Shown here in pieces: positions 26,451 through 34,807 of a stretch of DNA of 64,000 nt. The DNA is taken from the NCBI RefSeq assembly GCF_013141825.1, contig NZ_RZNH01000023.1, forward strand, positions 20,642 to 84,641, read 5' to 3'. Position 1 is the stretch's first letter. Each line of letters begins with the position of its first letter. The translations under genes were made by a program, and so were the position numbers. The DNA comes from Marinifilum caeruleilacunae. GTDB taxonomy: Bacteria; Bacteroidota; Bacteroidia; Bacteroidales; Marinifilaceae. Below the pieces are notes generated by a model. The model had not been told where the DNA came from. It saw only the letters and a program-made list of their open reading frames with translations, and made no database searches.

Positions 26451-29400
26451 ATGAAAAGACTTCTACAATTTATCTTTCATACTGCTTTTGTTTTCTCCCT
26501 ATTATTGATTAGTAAAAAGTCGGAAGCACAAGTGGATAGTCTTCACTATATTCCACCAATGTGCTCATTTACGAACTCAAAAGCCAATGTAGATGATCAC
26601 CAGTTGGTCTTAACTACCACAGAAACCACTGCATTTGATGTTACCATTACCAACAACGATGGTACATTTGTAAGAACCGTAAGTTTATCAAATTCTTCTC
26701 CGCGGAAAGTCAGCTTAAACTGGCCGGGAAGGATACTACAATCACAAGGGATTATTGGAACTGGCGATTTGAATAAAGTTCTTGATACTGAAGGATTGAT
26801 TGTATCTGGTTCGAAAAAGTTTTTTGTGAGTATTCAGAATAAATCAAATGCCCAGGGAGACCTGCTTACTTCCAAGGGAACTACTGGTTTGGGAACCGAT
26901 TTTTACAGTGGACACATGTATTCCACATCGGGAAGTTACGATGGGCATAATGGCCATTTTATTGGTGTTATGGCAACCGAGAACAATACCAATGTTACCA
27001 TTAGCAACCCACGGGCACATCTAAAAAATCAACCCAATACCTTTACCATTAGTTTAAATAAAGGACAGTCTTATGTGGTTGGGATTAGTATCAACGATCT
27101 AAAAAAACAAACCTCAAACCTGAATGTTATTAACGGTACTCACATTAGCTCTAACAAGCCAATTGCTGTTAGTTCCGGATCGATGTGTGCTTCTGGGAAA
27201 CCAGGAAATAATCCTGGTCGTGATGTTGGTTTTGACCAGTTGGTACCAACCGATGTTGTGGGCGATGAATATATCCTGATTAAAGGAGAGGGAAAAACTG
27301 GCGGTGCTGAGCAAAACGAAAGAGCTTTGGTAATTGCTACCGAAGACAATACTGTAATTACCTATAAAAACAATACAAAAACCACGACACTTGCTAATGC
27401 AGGTGATTATTTCTTTACCAACATTAACGATTTTAGCAATACAACCGATGGCAATCTGTATATCGACGCCAATAAGAAAGTATTTGTATACCAAACTCTA
27501 TCGGGAGCAAATAAAAAGCAGACAGCTGGCTTGTGTTTTATTCCACCTTTAAAATGTACTGCCGACAAAGAAGTTACCATTGCATTTACAAATAAACTAT
27601 CCAGTTTAACTGTGAGTCCGGTTTTAAAACTGGTTACTCAAAAAGGGTCACAAATACAGCTTAACGGCGTAAATTTGGCCAATGGTTTTAGAAAAGATGT
27701 AGCTGGCAACAACTACTGGGATGCATACAATATTCCAAAGTCTGAATTGCAGAAAGCCATGTATGGAGGAGGTTCAAATTGGATCTTTAAAATTACATCA
27801 AGTGGAGCATTGAACGCCATGCTTGCCGTACAAAGTGGTAATGTTGGTGGTGGTGGATTCTACTCTGGATTCGGAGATATCCCGCAAGTAAACCAAAGTC
27901 CGGATATTGCCGAACAAGGTTTATGTGGCGATAATGTGATTCTTACTGCTTCGGGCTTTACCTCCTACAATTGGTACAAAGATGGAGTTGTAATTACTGG
28001 TGAAAACAATTCAACTTTTCAGCCTAATAATCCTGGTAGATATAAGGTAACCGGTTTATCTCCATGTGGCGATTCAAACACCGAATCCTTTCCTTCAAAC
28101 GAGATTCGGATTCTCCCATGTTTATCGGTAACCAGTACGAACATTACAGTTACGGAAGGAACAGATTTGAATGCGGTGTTTAGGGTTGAACTCTCTCACC
28201 CTTGGTTGGCCGCCGATAATGTAGACGTAACTTTTGATTATTTTACTACGGCAGGAACTGCAGCCAGTGGTCAGGATTACAGTCCGACTACGGGTACGGC
28301 AACCATTGCCTCGGGCGATTCCTTTGTAGATATTTCGGTGCCCATTACCAACGACATTTTAAACGAGAATGATGAAGATTTTAGTTTGAGCATTACTAAT
28401 GTCGTGGAGGCAGTAGAGAGTATCGTTTCGGGAACGGCAACCATTCAGGATAATGATACACCGCCTACAATATCGGTTAACGACCAAACTTTTAATGAAG
28501 ATGCAGGAACGGTGAGTTTGGAAGTGAGTCTGAACACTGAAAGTGGTAAAACGGTAACAGCAGATTACAGCATTTCTGATAATACCGCCACACATCCCGA
28601 TGATTTTACTGCTGCAACTTATTCGGGTACCATCACCTTTAACCCTGGAGAAAAAGACAAGGCTATTACCATTTCCATTACTGATGACAATGTTTATGAA
28701 CCAGGGTCGAATGAATTTTTCGATCTGCAATTGAGTAATTTGAGCAATGCGACTGCAGGAAATACAAACGCAAGCATATTCATTACAGATAATGACGCAA
28801 TGCCAAGCATCACAATTTCGGATGCCAGTGAAATTGAAGGAACTGATATTGTTTTCCAGGCAGTTTTGGACCATCCGGCCGATGTAAATATTACATTCGA
28901 TTACCAGATTGTTTTAAGCAATGGTCCGGGCAACGCCAAGCAAAACGACTTTATCAATTTTTCATCTTTCTCTTCTGGAACCATAAGCATTCCAGCGGGA
29001 TCAACAAGCGTAAATTTCCCAGCTTTTGTAACAAAAGATGACAATGCAAATGAACAAACCGAAGAGTTTGTGGTAAACTTTTCTTCGGTAAGTAATGCTA
29101 GCCTGGGCAACACTTCGGCTACAGGAACCATACTCGATAACGAAGGAAATCCAACCCTATCCATATCCGATGCATCGGCAACAGAGGGAAGTGCAATCGA
29201 CTTTACAGTAACGGTAAGCCCTGTTCGAAGCACCGATATAAATTTTGAATATCGCACAAGTAATGGTACGGCTGTTAGTCCAACAGATTTTAATGGCTCG
29301 GGATGGACATCAGTTACACTTCCTGCCAACCAAAGTAGCATGACCATTAGCATTTCAACCGTTCAGGATACAGAAGAGGAAGGCAACGAGAACTTTAGCA

Positions 29401-31388
29401 TCGAAATTGGAAATCCTCCTAACAAAGTTGATATTGGTATCAGCACAGCCACAGGTACAATTATAGACGATGATGATACTCCAGTGGCGAAAAATGACAG
29501 CTATACAGTTGATGAAGATGATAGTATAAGCGATAATGTAATGACCAATGACCTTGGACTGGGTGATGCTCCGGTTACTGTTGTTAGCAATACAAATCCT
29601 GCTAATGGAAGCTTAACAATCAATAACGATGGCAGTTTTACCTATACGCCAAATTCCAATTACAATGGAGCTGATTCCTTTGAATACACCATTCAGGATG
29701 TGGATGGAGACCAATCCACTGCAACAGTAAATATCACCGTGAATCCGATTAACGATTTACCAGTTGCTGTAAACGATAGCTATTCTACGCCTGAAGATAC
29801 ACAATTGAATGATGATGTAAGCTCGAATGATTCGAACCTGTTCGACTTGCCAATTACTTATAGTGTTGTAAGTGATGTAAGCAATGGTACCTTAAGTTTG
29901 AATGCCGATGGTACCTTTAGCTATATGCCAAATTCAGAGTATTTTGGAAACGATGCATTCACCTACGAAATTACCGATGGCAATGGTGATGCGGTTCAGG
30001 CAAGTGTTAGCATTAGCGTAATTTTTAATAACGATGCTGCACCAGTTGCTGTTGATGACAATACCTCAACCAACGAAGATACTGCTGTTACAATTGATGT
30101 ACTGGCCAACGATTCGGATATTGATGGCAATCAAACCATTGACAAGGCCAGTGTTTTAATTAAAACGGGCCCCTCGAATGGTAGCCTTTCACAAAATTTC
30201 GTGACTGGCGAGGTAACTTATACACCAAACAATAATTACACGGGAGCCGATAGTTTCACCTATACCATAAAAGACAATTCGGGAGCCGAATCGAATATTG
30301 CAACAGTATCGATAAACGTGACGGTTGATAATGATCCTCCGGTGGCACTTTGTAAAAGTGGTGTAACAATTTACCTCGATGCAACAGGAAATTACACATT
30401 AGATCCTTCAGAAATAGACAATGGTTCGAATGATGACAATGATGGTGGAACCGTAAGTTTATCGGTATCTCCAAATACTTTCGATTGCTCGGATAAAGGA
30501 ACTGTTTCGGTAACTTTAACTGTTACCGATGAAGATCTTTCAAGCACAACATGTACCACAGATATAACGGTGGTAGACAACAGCCTTCCTACCCTAAAAT
30601 CGGCACAGGCAAATATTAATGTATCTGCCGAAGCAGGCATTTGTGGAGCCAAAGTAAATTACACGGGTCCGGTTTTTACCGATAATTGTGATGGAGATCA
30701 GAATGGAACATTAATTGCCGGGTTATCAAGCGGCTCTAATTTTCCAGTGGGAATAACAACTGTAACTTTTGAATATACTGATGCCTCAGGAAATGGCCCC
30801 GTTCAATCAAGCTTTACCGTTACGGTAAGCGATGATGAAGATCCAAGTTTAAATAATGTTTCTGATCGTAATCTAAACCCCAACACTGCCGGATGTGAAT
30901 ACCTTATAAGTGGAACTACATTTGATGCAACGGCTACCGATAATTGTGGTATTCAAAGCTTGACTCACAATTACAATGGTGGTGGTAGTAGTCTTGATGG
31001 TGAATCATTCCCTTTGGGAACAACTAATGTGACCTGGCAAGCTGAAGATATTCATGGCAACATTTCGACTCACATTGTTCAAATTGTGGTAAGTTCGAAC
31101 TTAAGTGTAAGTATTAACGGGCCTGCAGGCAATGAAGTTTGCGAAGCTGAAGATGCCATTTTTACTGCAAATGCCAGCAATGGAAATCCTGCTTATTCTT
31201 ATAAGTTCTATGTAAATAATGTTGAGCAAAGCTCTGGAGTTTCAGGAAATACATTTACCGTGAACAGCCTTGTAAATGGAGATAAAGTGAAAGTGGAGGT
31301 GACTGATAGTTTAGGTTGCAGCATAGAATCCAGCGAAATCACAATCACTGTTTATCCAAAACCAAATCCGAAGTTATATCATCAATAA
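26451..31388 (+). CDS. Giant secreted multidomain surface protein (IgGFc-binding-like, Calx-beta, cadherin-like, HYR), no sorting domain seen
   Basis: 1645 residues with a signal peptide (1-26, ending KSEAQ). Order: an IgGFc-binding-protein-like N-terminal region (about 27-480); a short Ig-like segment (about 490-550); and four Calx-beta repeats (about 556-1010), each ending near IQDND or ILDNE. Three cadherin-like repeats follow (about 1010-1295, with VAVNDSY and SFTYTPNSNYNGADSF signatures), then a Cys-containing domain, two HYR-like domains (about 1376-1545) and a final Ig-like domain. Acidic DxDND loops suggest Ca2+ binding. Proteins of this build usually end with a T9SS C-terminal sorting domain. 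Here the frame stops right after an Ig-like domain (VYPKPNPKLYHQ) and a terminator follows at once. An adhesin-like role is inferred. Confidence 0.8.
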   Translation: MKRLLQFIFHTAFVFSLLLISKKSEAQVDSLHYIPPMCSFTNSKANVDDHQLVLTTTETTAFDVTITNNDGTFVRTVSLSNSSPRKVSLNWPGRILQSQGIIGTGDLNKVLDTEGLIVSGSKKFFVSIQNKSNAQGDLLTSKGTTGLGTDFYSGHMYSTSGSYDGHNGHFIGVMATENNTNVTISNPRAHLKNQPNTFTISLNKGQSYVVGISINDLKKQTSNLNVINGTHISSNKPIAVSSGSMCASGKPGNNPGRDVGFDQLVPTDVVGDEYILIKGEGKTGGAEQNERALVIATEDNTVITYKNNTKTTTLANAGDYFFTNINDFSNTTDGNLYIDANKKVFVYQTLSGANKKQTAGLCFIPPLKCTADKEVTIAFTNKLSSLTVSPVLKLVTQKGSQIQLNGVNLANGFRKDVAGNNYWDAYNIPKSELQKAMYGGGSNWIFKITSSGALNAMLAVQSGNVGGGGFYSGFGDIPQVNQSPDIAEQGLCGDNVILTASGFTSYNWYKDGVVITGENNSTFQPNNPGRYKVTGLSPCGDSNTESFPSNEIRILPCLSVTSTNITVTEGTDLNAVFRVELSHPWLAADNVDVTFDYFTTAGTAASGQDYSPTTGTATIASGDSFVDISVPITNDILNENDEDFSLSITNVVEAVESIVSGTATIQDNDTPPTISVNDQTFNEDAGTVSLEVSLNTESGKTVTADYSISDNTATHPDDFTAATYSGTITFNPGEKDKAITISITDDNVYEPGSNEFFDLQLSNLSNATAGNTNASIFITDNDAMPSITISDASEIEGTDIVFQAVLDHPADVNITFDYQIVLSNGPGNAKQNDFINFSSFSSGTISIPAGSTSVNFPAFVTKDDNANEQTEEFVVNFSSVSNASLGNTSATGTILDNEGNPTLSISDASATEGSAIDFTVTVSPVRSTDINFEYRTSNGTAVSPTDFNGSGWTSVTLPANQSSMTISISTVQDTEEEGNENFSIEIGNPPNKVDIGISTATGTIIDDDDTPVAKNDSYTVDEDDSISDNVMTNDLGLGDAPVTVVSNTNPANGSLTINNDGSFTYTPNSNYNGADSFEYTIQDVDGDQSTATVNITVNPINDLPVAVNDSYSTPEDTQLNDDVSSNDSNLFDLPITYSVVSDVSNGTLSLNADGTFSYMPNSEYFGNDAFTYEITDGNGDAVQASVSISVIFNNDAAPVAVDDNTSTNEDTAVTIDVLANDSDIDGNQTIDKASVLIKTGPSNGSLSQNFVTGEVTYTPNNNYTGADSFTYTIKDNSGAESNIATVSINVTVDNDPPVALCKSGVTIYLDATGNYTLDPSEIDNGSNDDNDGGTVSLSVSPNTFDCSDKGTVSVTLTVTDEDLSSTTCTTDITVVDNSLPTLKSAQANINVSAEAGICGAKVNYTGPVFTDNCDGDQNGTLIAGLSSGSNFPVGITTVTFEYTDASGNGPVQSSFTVTVSDDEDPSLNNVSDRNLNPNTAGCEYLISGTTFDATATDNCGIQSLTHNYNGGGSSLDGESFPLGTTNVTWQAEDIHGNISTHIVQIVVSSNLSVSINGPAGNEVCEAEDAIFTANASNGNPAYSYKFYVNNVEQSSGVSGNTFTVNSLVNGDKVKVEVTDSLGCSIESSEITITVYPKPNPKLYHQ

Positions 31389-31394
31389 AACAGG

Positions 31395-31425
31395 AAAGCC
31401 GACTCGAAATCAGTCGGCTTTTTTT
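31395..31425 (+). terminator. Intrinsic terminator after the giant surface-protein gene
   Basis: 10-bp perfect stem AAAGCCGACT/AGTCGGCTTT (31395-31404 with 31412-31421), then T residues. It begins 6 nt after the stop codon. Confidence 0.92.
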
Positions 31426-31450
31426 ATGAAAATGCCTCATAAAAATCAAT

Positions 31451-31478
31451 TACCTTTGTAGCCAAAACAAATAAGGAG
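31451..31478 (+). promoter_or_regulatory. -7 element and ribosome-binding site of the LuxE-like gene
   Basis: TACCTTTG at 31451-31458 is a perfect -7 match; the -33 element is not clear. AAGGAG at 31473-31478, spaced 5 nt from the ATG at 31484, is an unusually good Shine-Dalgarno for this phylum and fixes the start. Confidence 0.5.
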
Positions 31479-31483
31479 TAGAA

Positions 31484-32467
31484 ATGAATTGGCAGGATAA
31501 GATATTTTCCATATCGAATGAAGAAGAGTTTGAGAGAGTGGCATTGGAGATTTTTCGTTACCAGGCGGAAAATAATGCCGTTTACAGGGAATATCTTCAA
31601 CATCTGAAAAAGGATGTAAATCAGGTGAAGCAAATCATTGATATTCCTTTTCTTCCGATTGAATTCTTTAAATCACGAAAAGTAGTTTCTGGAAATGATC
31701 CTGCTGTGGAAACTTTTACCAGTAGTGGAACTACCGGGATTTTAACCAGCCGGCATTTTGTTCCCGATGTAAGTATTTACGAAAAAAGTTTCACAAAAGG
31801 ATTTGAAGATTTTTACGGATCGATTACAGATTATTGTGTTTTGGCCTTGCTGCCATCCTATCTCGAACGAGAAGGCTCATCGCTAATTTACATGATGGAA
31901 CATTTGATTCGTGACAGCAAGCATCCCAAAAGTGGCTTTTACCTGCACAACCACGAAGAGTTGATTGAGACCATTGCAGATTTAAAACAAAGAAAGCAGA
32001 AAATTTTACTATTGGGTGTGAGTTTTGCTTTGCTCGATTTGGCCGAAAATTATGAATTGGATTTCTCCGATGTGATTATCATGGAAACAGGAGGAATGAA
32101 GGGTAGAAGGAAGGAAATTACGCGTGAAGAATTGCATAAATTTCTTTGCACAAAATTGGGAGTAAGCGAAATTCACTCTGAATATGGTATGACAGAACTT
32201 TTATCACAGGCTTATTCGAAAGGCAGGAGTTTATTCCATACACCAAACTGGATGAAAATTCTGATTCGAGATACCTACGATCCTTTCTCGTACGAAAAAA
32301 CGGGCAGAACGGGTGGTGTAAATGTAATTGATTTGGCTAATGTGCACTCCTGTTCGTTTATTGAGACGCAGGATCTTGGAAAAATCCACACAGATGGAAG
32401 TTTTGAAATTCTTGGCCGATTCGACCATTCTGATATTCGCGGGTGTAACTTACTTGTAAATGAATAA
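31484..32467 (+). CDS. LuxE-like acyl-protein synthetase family protein
   Basis: Adenylate-forming enzyme related to LuxE, which activates fatty acids in the bioluminescence fatty-acid reductase. Family features are FLPIEFFKSRKV, the nucleotide-binding loop FTSSGTTG (about residues 79-86), METGGMKGRRKEITREEL near 202, and SEYGMTELLSQAYS near 228. The acceptor Cys region of LuxE cannot be assigned with confidence. Length is 327, slightly shorter than LuxE (about 370). No luxC, luxD or luxAB gene is nearby, so light production is not implied. It more likely activates an acyl or aryl acid for an unknown acceptor. Monocistronic, converging on galM. Confidence 0.85.
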   Translation: MNWQDKIFSISNEEEFERVALEIFRYQAENNAVYREYLQHLKKDVNQVKQIIDIPFLPIEFFKSRKVVSGNDPAVETFTSSGTTGILTSRHFVPDVSIYEKSFTKGFEDFYGSITDYCVLALLPSYLEREGSSLIYMMEHLIRDSKHPKSGFYLHNHEELIETIADLKQRKQKILLLGVSFALLDLAENYELDFSDVIIMETGGMKGRRKEITREELHKFLCTKLGVSEIHSEYGMTELLSQAYSKGRSLFHTPNWMKILIRDTYDPFSYEKTGRTGGVNVIDLANVHSCSFIETQDLGKIHTDGSFEILGRFDHSDIRGCNLLVNE

Positions 32468-32468
32468 A

Positions 32469-32520
32469 AAAACACCAAACAGAGTCTAAATGAATGTAAA
32501 CCAACTCTGTTTGATGTTTA
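32469..32520. terminator. Long hairpin terminator between the LuxE-like gene and galM
   Basis: CAAACAGAGT (32476-32485) pairs with ACTCTGTTTG (32504-32513). The stem extends outward past one mismatch to about 15 bp. On the minus strand it is followed by seven T, so it mainly ends the gal operon, but it can also stop the plus-strand transcript. Confidence 0.85.
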
Positions 32521-32615
32521 AGGCATCCTTTTAAGAAAGGGTATACGCCTATATACTATTTATAGTATTGAGTTTTCTTATTGATATTGTTCCTATCGCT
32601 TTTATACTACCTTTC

Positions 32616-33623
32616 TTAGCAAAATTTATAAATACAAATGTGCTTGTACTTTTCACCTGGTTGCAATATTGCATTAGGGAAGTGCTCGTAATTCGGCGAA
32701 TTTGGGAATATTTGTGTTTCCATGGCAATTCCAGCGCATTGCTCGATAGGCGCACCCTTTTTGCCTTTTGTTGAACCATCGAAATGTGCCCCGGTATAGA
32801 TTTGTATTCCTGGCTGATCGGTGTACACTTCCATTTTGCGTCCCGATTCCGGATCCATCAACGTCCCCGCTAAGCGCACCGAACCATCATAATGATCAAT
32901 CACAAAATTGTGGTCGATTCCATCAAATAAATTGATTTGTTCATGATTGCTCTCGCAAGCCAGCTTTACCGATTTTGGACTGGTAAAATCGAAAGGTGTA
33001 TCGATAACCGATGCAATTTCTCCCGAAGTGGTTCCCAAACTGGCAGAAATAGGTGTGTACCTTGAAGCGTTCAATTGCAACTCGTGGTTCACGGCAGAAC
33101 CATTACCTGCACCGTGCAAGTTAAAATATGGGTGACTGGTTAAATTAATAACAGTCGGCTTTGATGTTTCCGCCTCGTACTCAATCACCAATTCATTGTT
33201 ATTTGTCAATCCATATGTCACACTCACATCCAGCTTTCCAGGATAATTTTGATCGCCGTCTTCGCTGCTTAACTTTAATTGATACGCTTGAGTATATTTC
33301 TCCGAAACAAGAGCATTAACCTCCCAGTTTCTTGCATGAAATCCATCAAAACCACCATGTAAATGATTGGTTTCATTGTTGCAATCCAACTGGAATTTTT
33401 CTCCATCAATCTCAAACCGACCTTTCACAATTCTGTTGGCATAACGACCACAGAGTGCACCAAAATACCCATCGCCGGCAAGAGTTTCCTCAAGGGTATC
33501 GTAACCAACAACTACATCGGCTACATTCCCATTTGCATCGGGAACTCTAATCGCAATAATCTGACCTCCTCTTGGGATAAAATCAATTTCTATGTAATTG
33601 TTTTTGAGGGTATAAACTTGCAT
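32616..33623 (-). CDS. galM: Aldose 1-epimerase (galactose mutarotase)
   Basis: Interconverts alpha and beta anomers of galactose or glucose; it provides alpha-galactose for GalK. The catalytic His motifs are NHLHGGFDGF (about residue 86) and LTSHPYFNLHG (about 160), and the catalytic Glu lies in AGIAMETQIFPNSPN near 300. FDGIDHNFVIDHYD is the usual sugar-contact loop. Length is 335. No signal peptide, so cytoplasmic, unlike the secreted GalM lipoproteins also found in this phylum. Last gene of the galactose run; a small terminator separates it from galE, so it may be expressed at a lower level. Confidence 0.95.
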   Translation of the reverse strand: MQVYTLKNNYIEIDFIPRGGQIIAIRVPDANGNVADVVVGYDTLEETLAGDGYFGALCGRYANRIVKGRFEIDGEKFQLDCNNETNHLHGGFDGFHARNWEVNALVSEKYTQAYQLKLSSEDGDQNYPGKLDVSVTYGLTNNNELVIEYEAETSKPTVINLTSHPYFNLHGAGNGSAVNHELQLNASRYTPISASLGTTSGEIASVIDTPFDFTSPKSVKLACESNHEQINLFDGIDHNFVIDHYDGSVRLAGTLMDPESGRKMEVYTDQPGIQIYTGAHFDGSTKGKKGAPIEQCAGIAMETQIFPNSPNYEHFPNAILQPGEKYKHICIYKFC

Positions 33624-33672
33624 GCTTTTATTTTTAAATCATCAGGTAAAGCTATTCAATCTTTTCCTGATT

Positions 33673-33696
33673 AAAAAAGAAGTTTGCGCACTTCTT
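33673..33696 (-). terminator. Weak terminator/attenuator between galE and galM
   Basis: Minus strand: AAGAAGT pairs with ACTTCTT (7 bp, 6-nt loop), followed by T residues. It lies 19 nt after the galE stop. Probably partial, setting galM below the upstream genes. Confidence 0.6.
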
Positions 33697-33714
33697 CAGC
33701 TATTCGTTTTTAAT

Positions 33715-34734
33715 TTATTCTAAGGTTTTTTGCCAATTCCAGGCCGAAAGTAAAGTTTCGTCCAAACTTTTTTCCGACTTCCATCCCAACTCCTGGTTCG
33801 AAAAAGATGTATCTGCATAAATCTGCTCGATATCGCCAGCTCGGCGACCTACAATTTTATGAGGTACTTTCTCTCCTGTCGATCGCTCGAAAGACTCAAT
33901 GATCTCCAATACCGATACCCCTTTGCCTGTACCTACATTAAAATATTCGTAGTTCTCTTTATTGCCATCCTTCATCAATCTCTCAATGGCTACCACATGA
34001 GCTTTTGCCAAATCAACAACATTGATGTAATCTCTAATGCAAGATCCATCGGCCGTATTGTAATCATTCCCAAACACACTTAATTCAGGTCGTATTCCTG
34101 CCACGCATTGTGTTAAAAAAGGAATAAGGTTGTTCGGAACACCCAATGGCAATTCACCAATTTTTGAACTTGGATGTGCTCCTATCGGATTGAAATATCT
34201 AAGTGCAATCCCCTTTAAGTTGGAATGAGCTTTCACTGTATCACGAATGATATCCTCGCATATCGATTTTGTATTTCCGTATGGAGATTCGGCCTCTTTT
34301 CGAGGTGTAGATTCTGTTACCGGCAATTGATCGGGCTGACCATATACGGTGCATGATGAAGAAAACACAAGATTGGAAATGGAATGTTCTTTCATTGCTG
34401 CAAGAATATTCATCAGCGAATTCAAATTGTTTCGGTAATACAATAATGGATTTTCAACCGATTCGCCTACAGCTTTCGATGCTGCAAAATGAATAATGGC
34501 CTGTACATCATTGTATTTCTTGAAAAAATCTATGCACTGATTTTCTGAACTCAAATCAATCTTCTCAAACAACGGACGAATGCCTGTGATACTCTCGATA
34601 CCATCCAGCACTTCAATTTTCGAATTGGAAAGATTATCTGCAATTACAACTTCAAACCCACTGTTTTGTAACTCAACAACAGTATGCGAACCTATATAAC
34701 CGGTTCCTCCCGTTACTAAAACCTTCTTTTTCAT
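33715..34734 (-). CDS. galE: UDP-glucose 4-epimerase, galactose-operon copy
   Basis: Short-chain dehydrogenase-like enzyme that interconverts UDP-galactose and UDP-glucose. The NAD-binding motif is VTGGTGYIGSHT near the N-terminus; catalytic Ser in FSSSCTVYGQPDQL; the Tyr-x3-Lys pair in SPYGNTKS. Substrate-binding segments are ALRYFNPIGAHPS and RDYINVVDLAKAH. I chose the ATG that gives KKKVLVTGG (339 residues). The frame extends 11 codons further (CHSYEISMIR), but those codons overlap a hairpin in the leader and do not match the family. It lies inside the gal catabolic run. A second copy (55234-56268) is roughly four-fifths identical by eye. Confidence 0.95.
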   Translation of the reverse strand: MKKKVLVTGGTGYIGSHTVVELQNSGFEVVIADNLSNSKIEVLDGIESITGIRPLFEKIDLSSENQCIDFFKKYNDVQAIIHFAASKAVGESVENPLLYYRNNLNSLMNILAAMKEHSISNLVFSSSCTVYGQPDQLPVTESTPRKEAESPYGNTKSICEDIIRDTVKAHSNLKGIALRYFNPIGAHPSSKIGELPLGVPNNLIPFLTQCVAGIRPELSVFGNDYNTADGSCIRDYINVVDLAKAHVVAIERLMKDGNKENYEYFNVGTGKGVSVLEIIESFERSTGEKVPHKIVGRRAGDIEQIYADTSFSNQELGWKSEKSLDETLLSAWNWQKTLE

Positions 34735-34760
34735 TCTTATCATTGATATTTCATAAGAAT

Positions 34761-34785
34761 GACACACTTCCCGTGAAAGTGTGCC
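34761..34785 (-). promoter_or_regulatory. Hairpin in the sglT-galE intergenic leader
   Basis: CACACTT (34763-34769) pairs with AAGTGTG (34777-34783) across a 7-nt loop, 28 nt upstream of the chosen galE ATG. No T run follows on the minus strand, so it is not a terminator. It may mark an mRNA processing or stability site between the symporter and galE. Confidence 0.5.
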
Positions 34786-34807
34786 ATCCTAATATTTTTA
34801 TTCTATA

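Noticed and set aside
31484-32467. Bioluminescence (lux) gene cluster
   Set aside because: Only a LuxE-like gene is present; no luciferase or reductase genes.
34735-34767. Longer galE start (CHSYEISMIR extension)
   Set aside because: Overlaps a leader hairpin and does not fit the family N-terminus or the paralogue.
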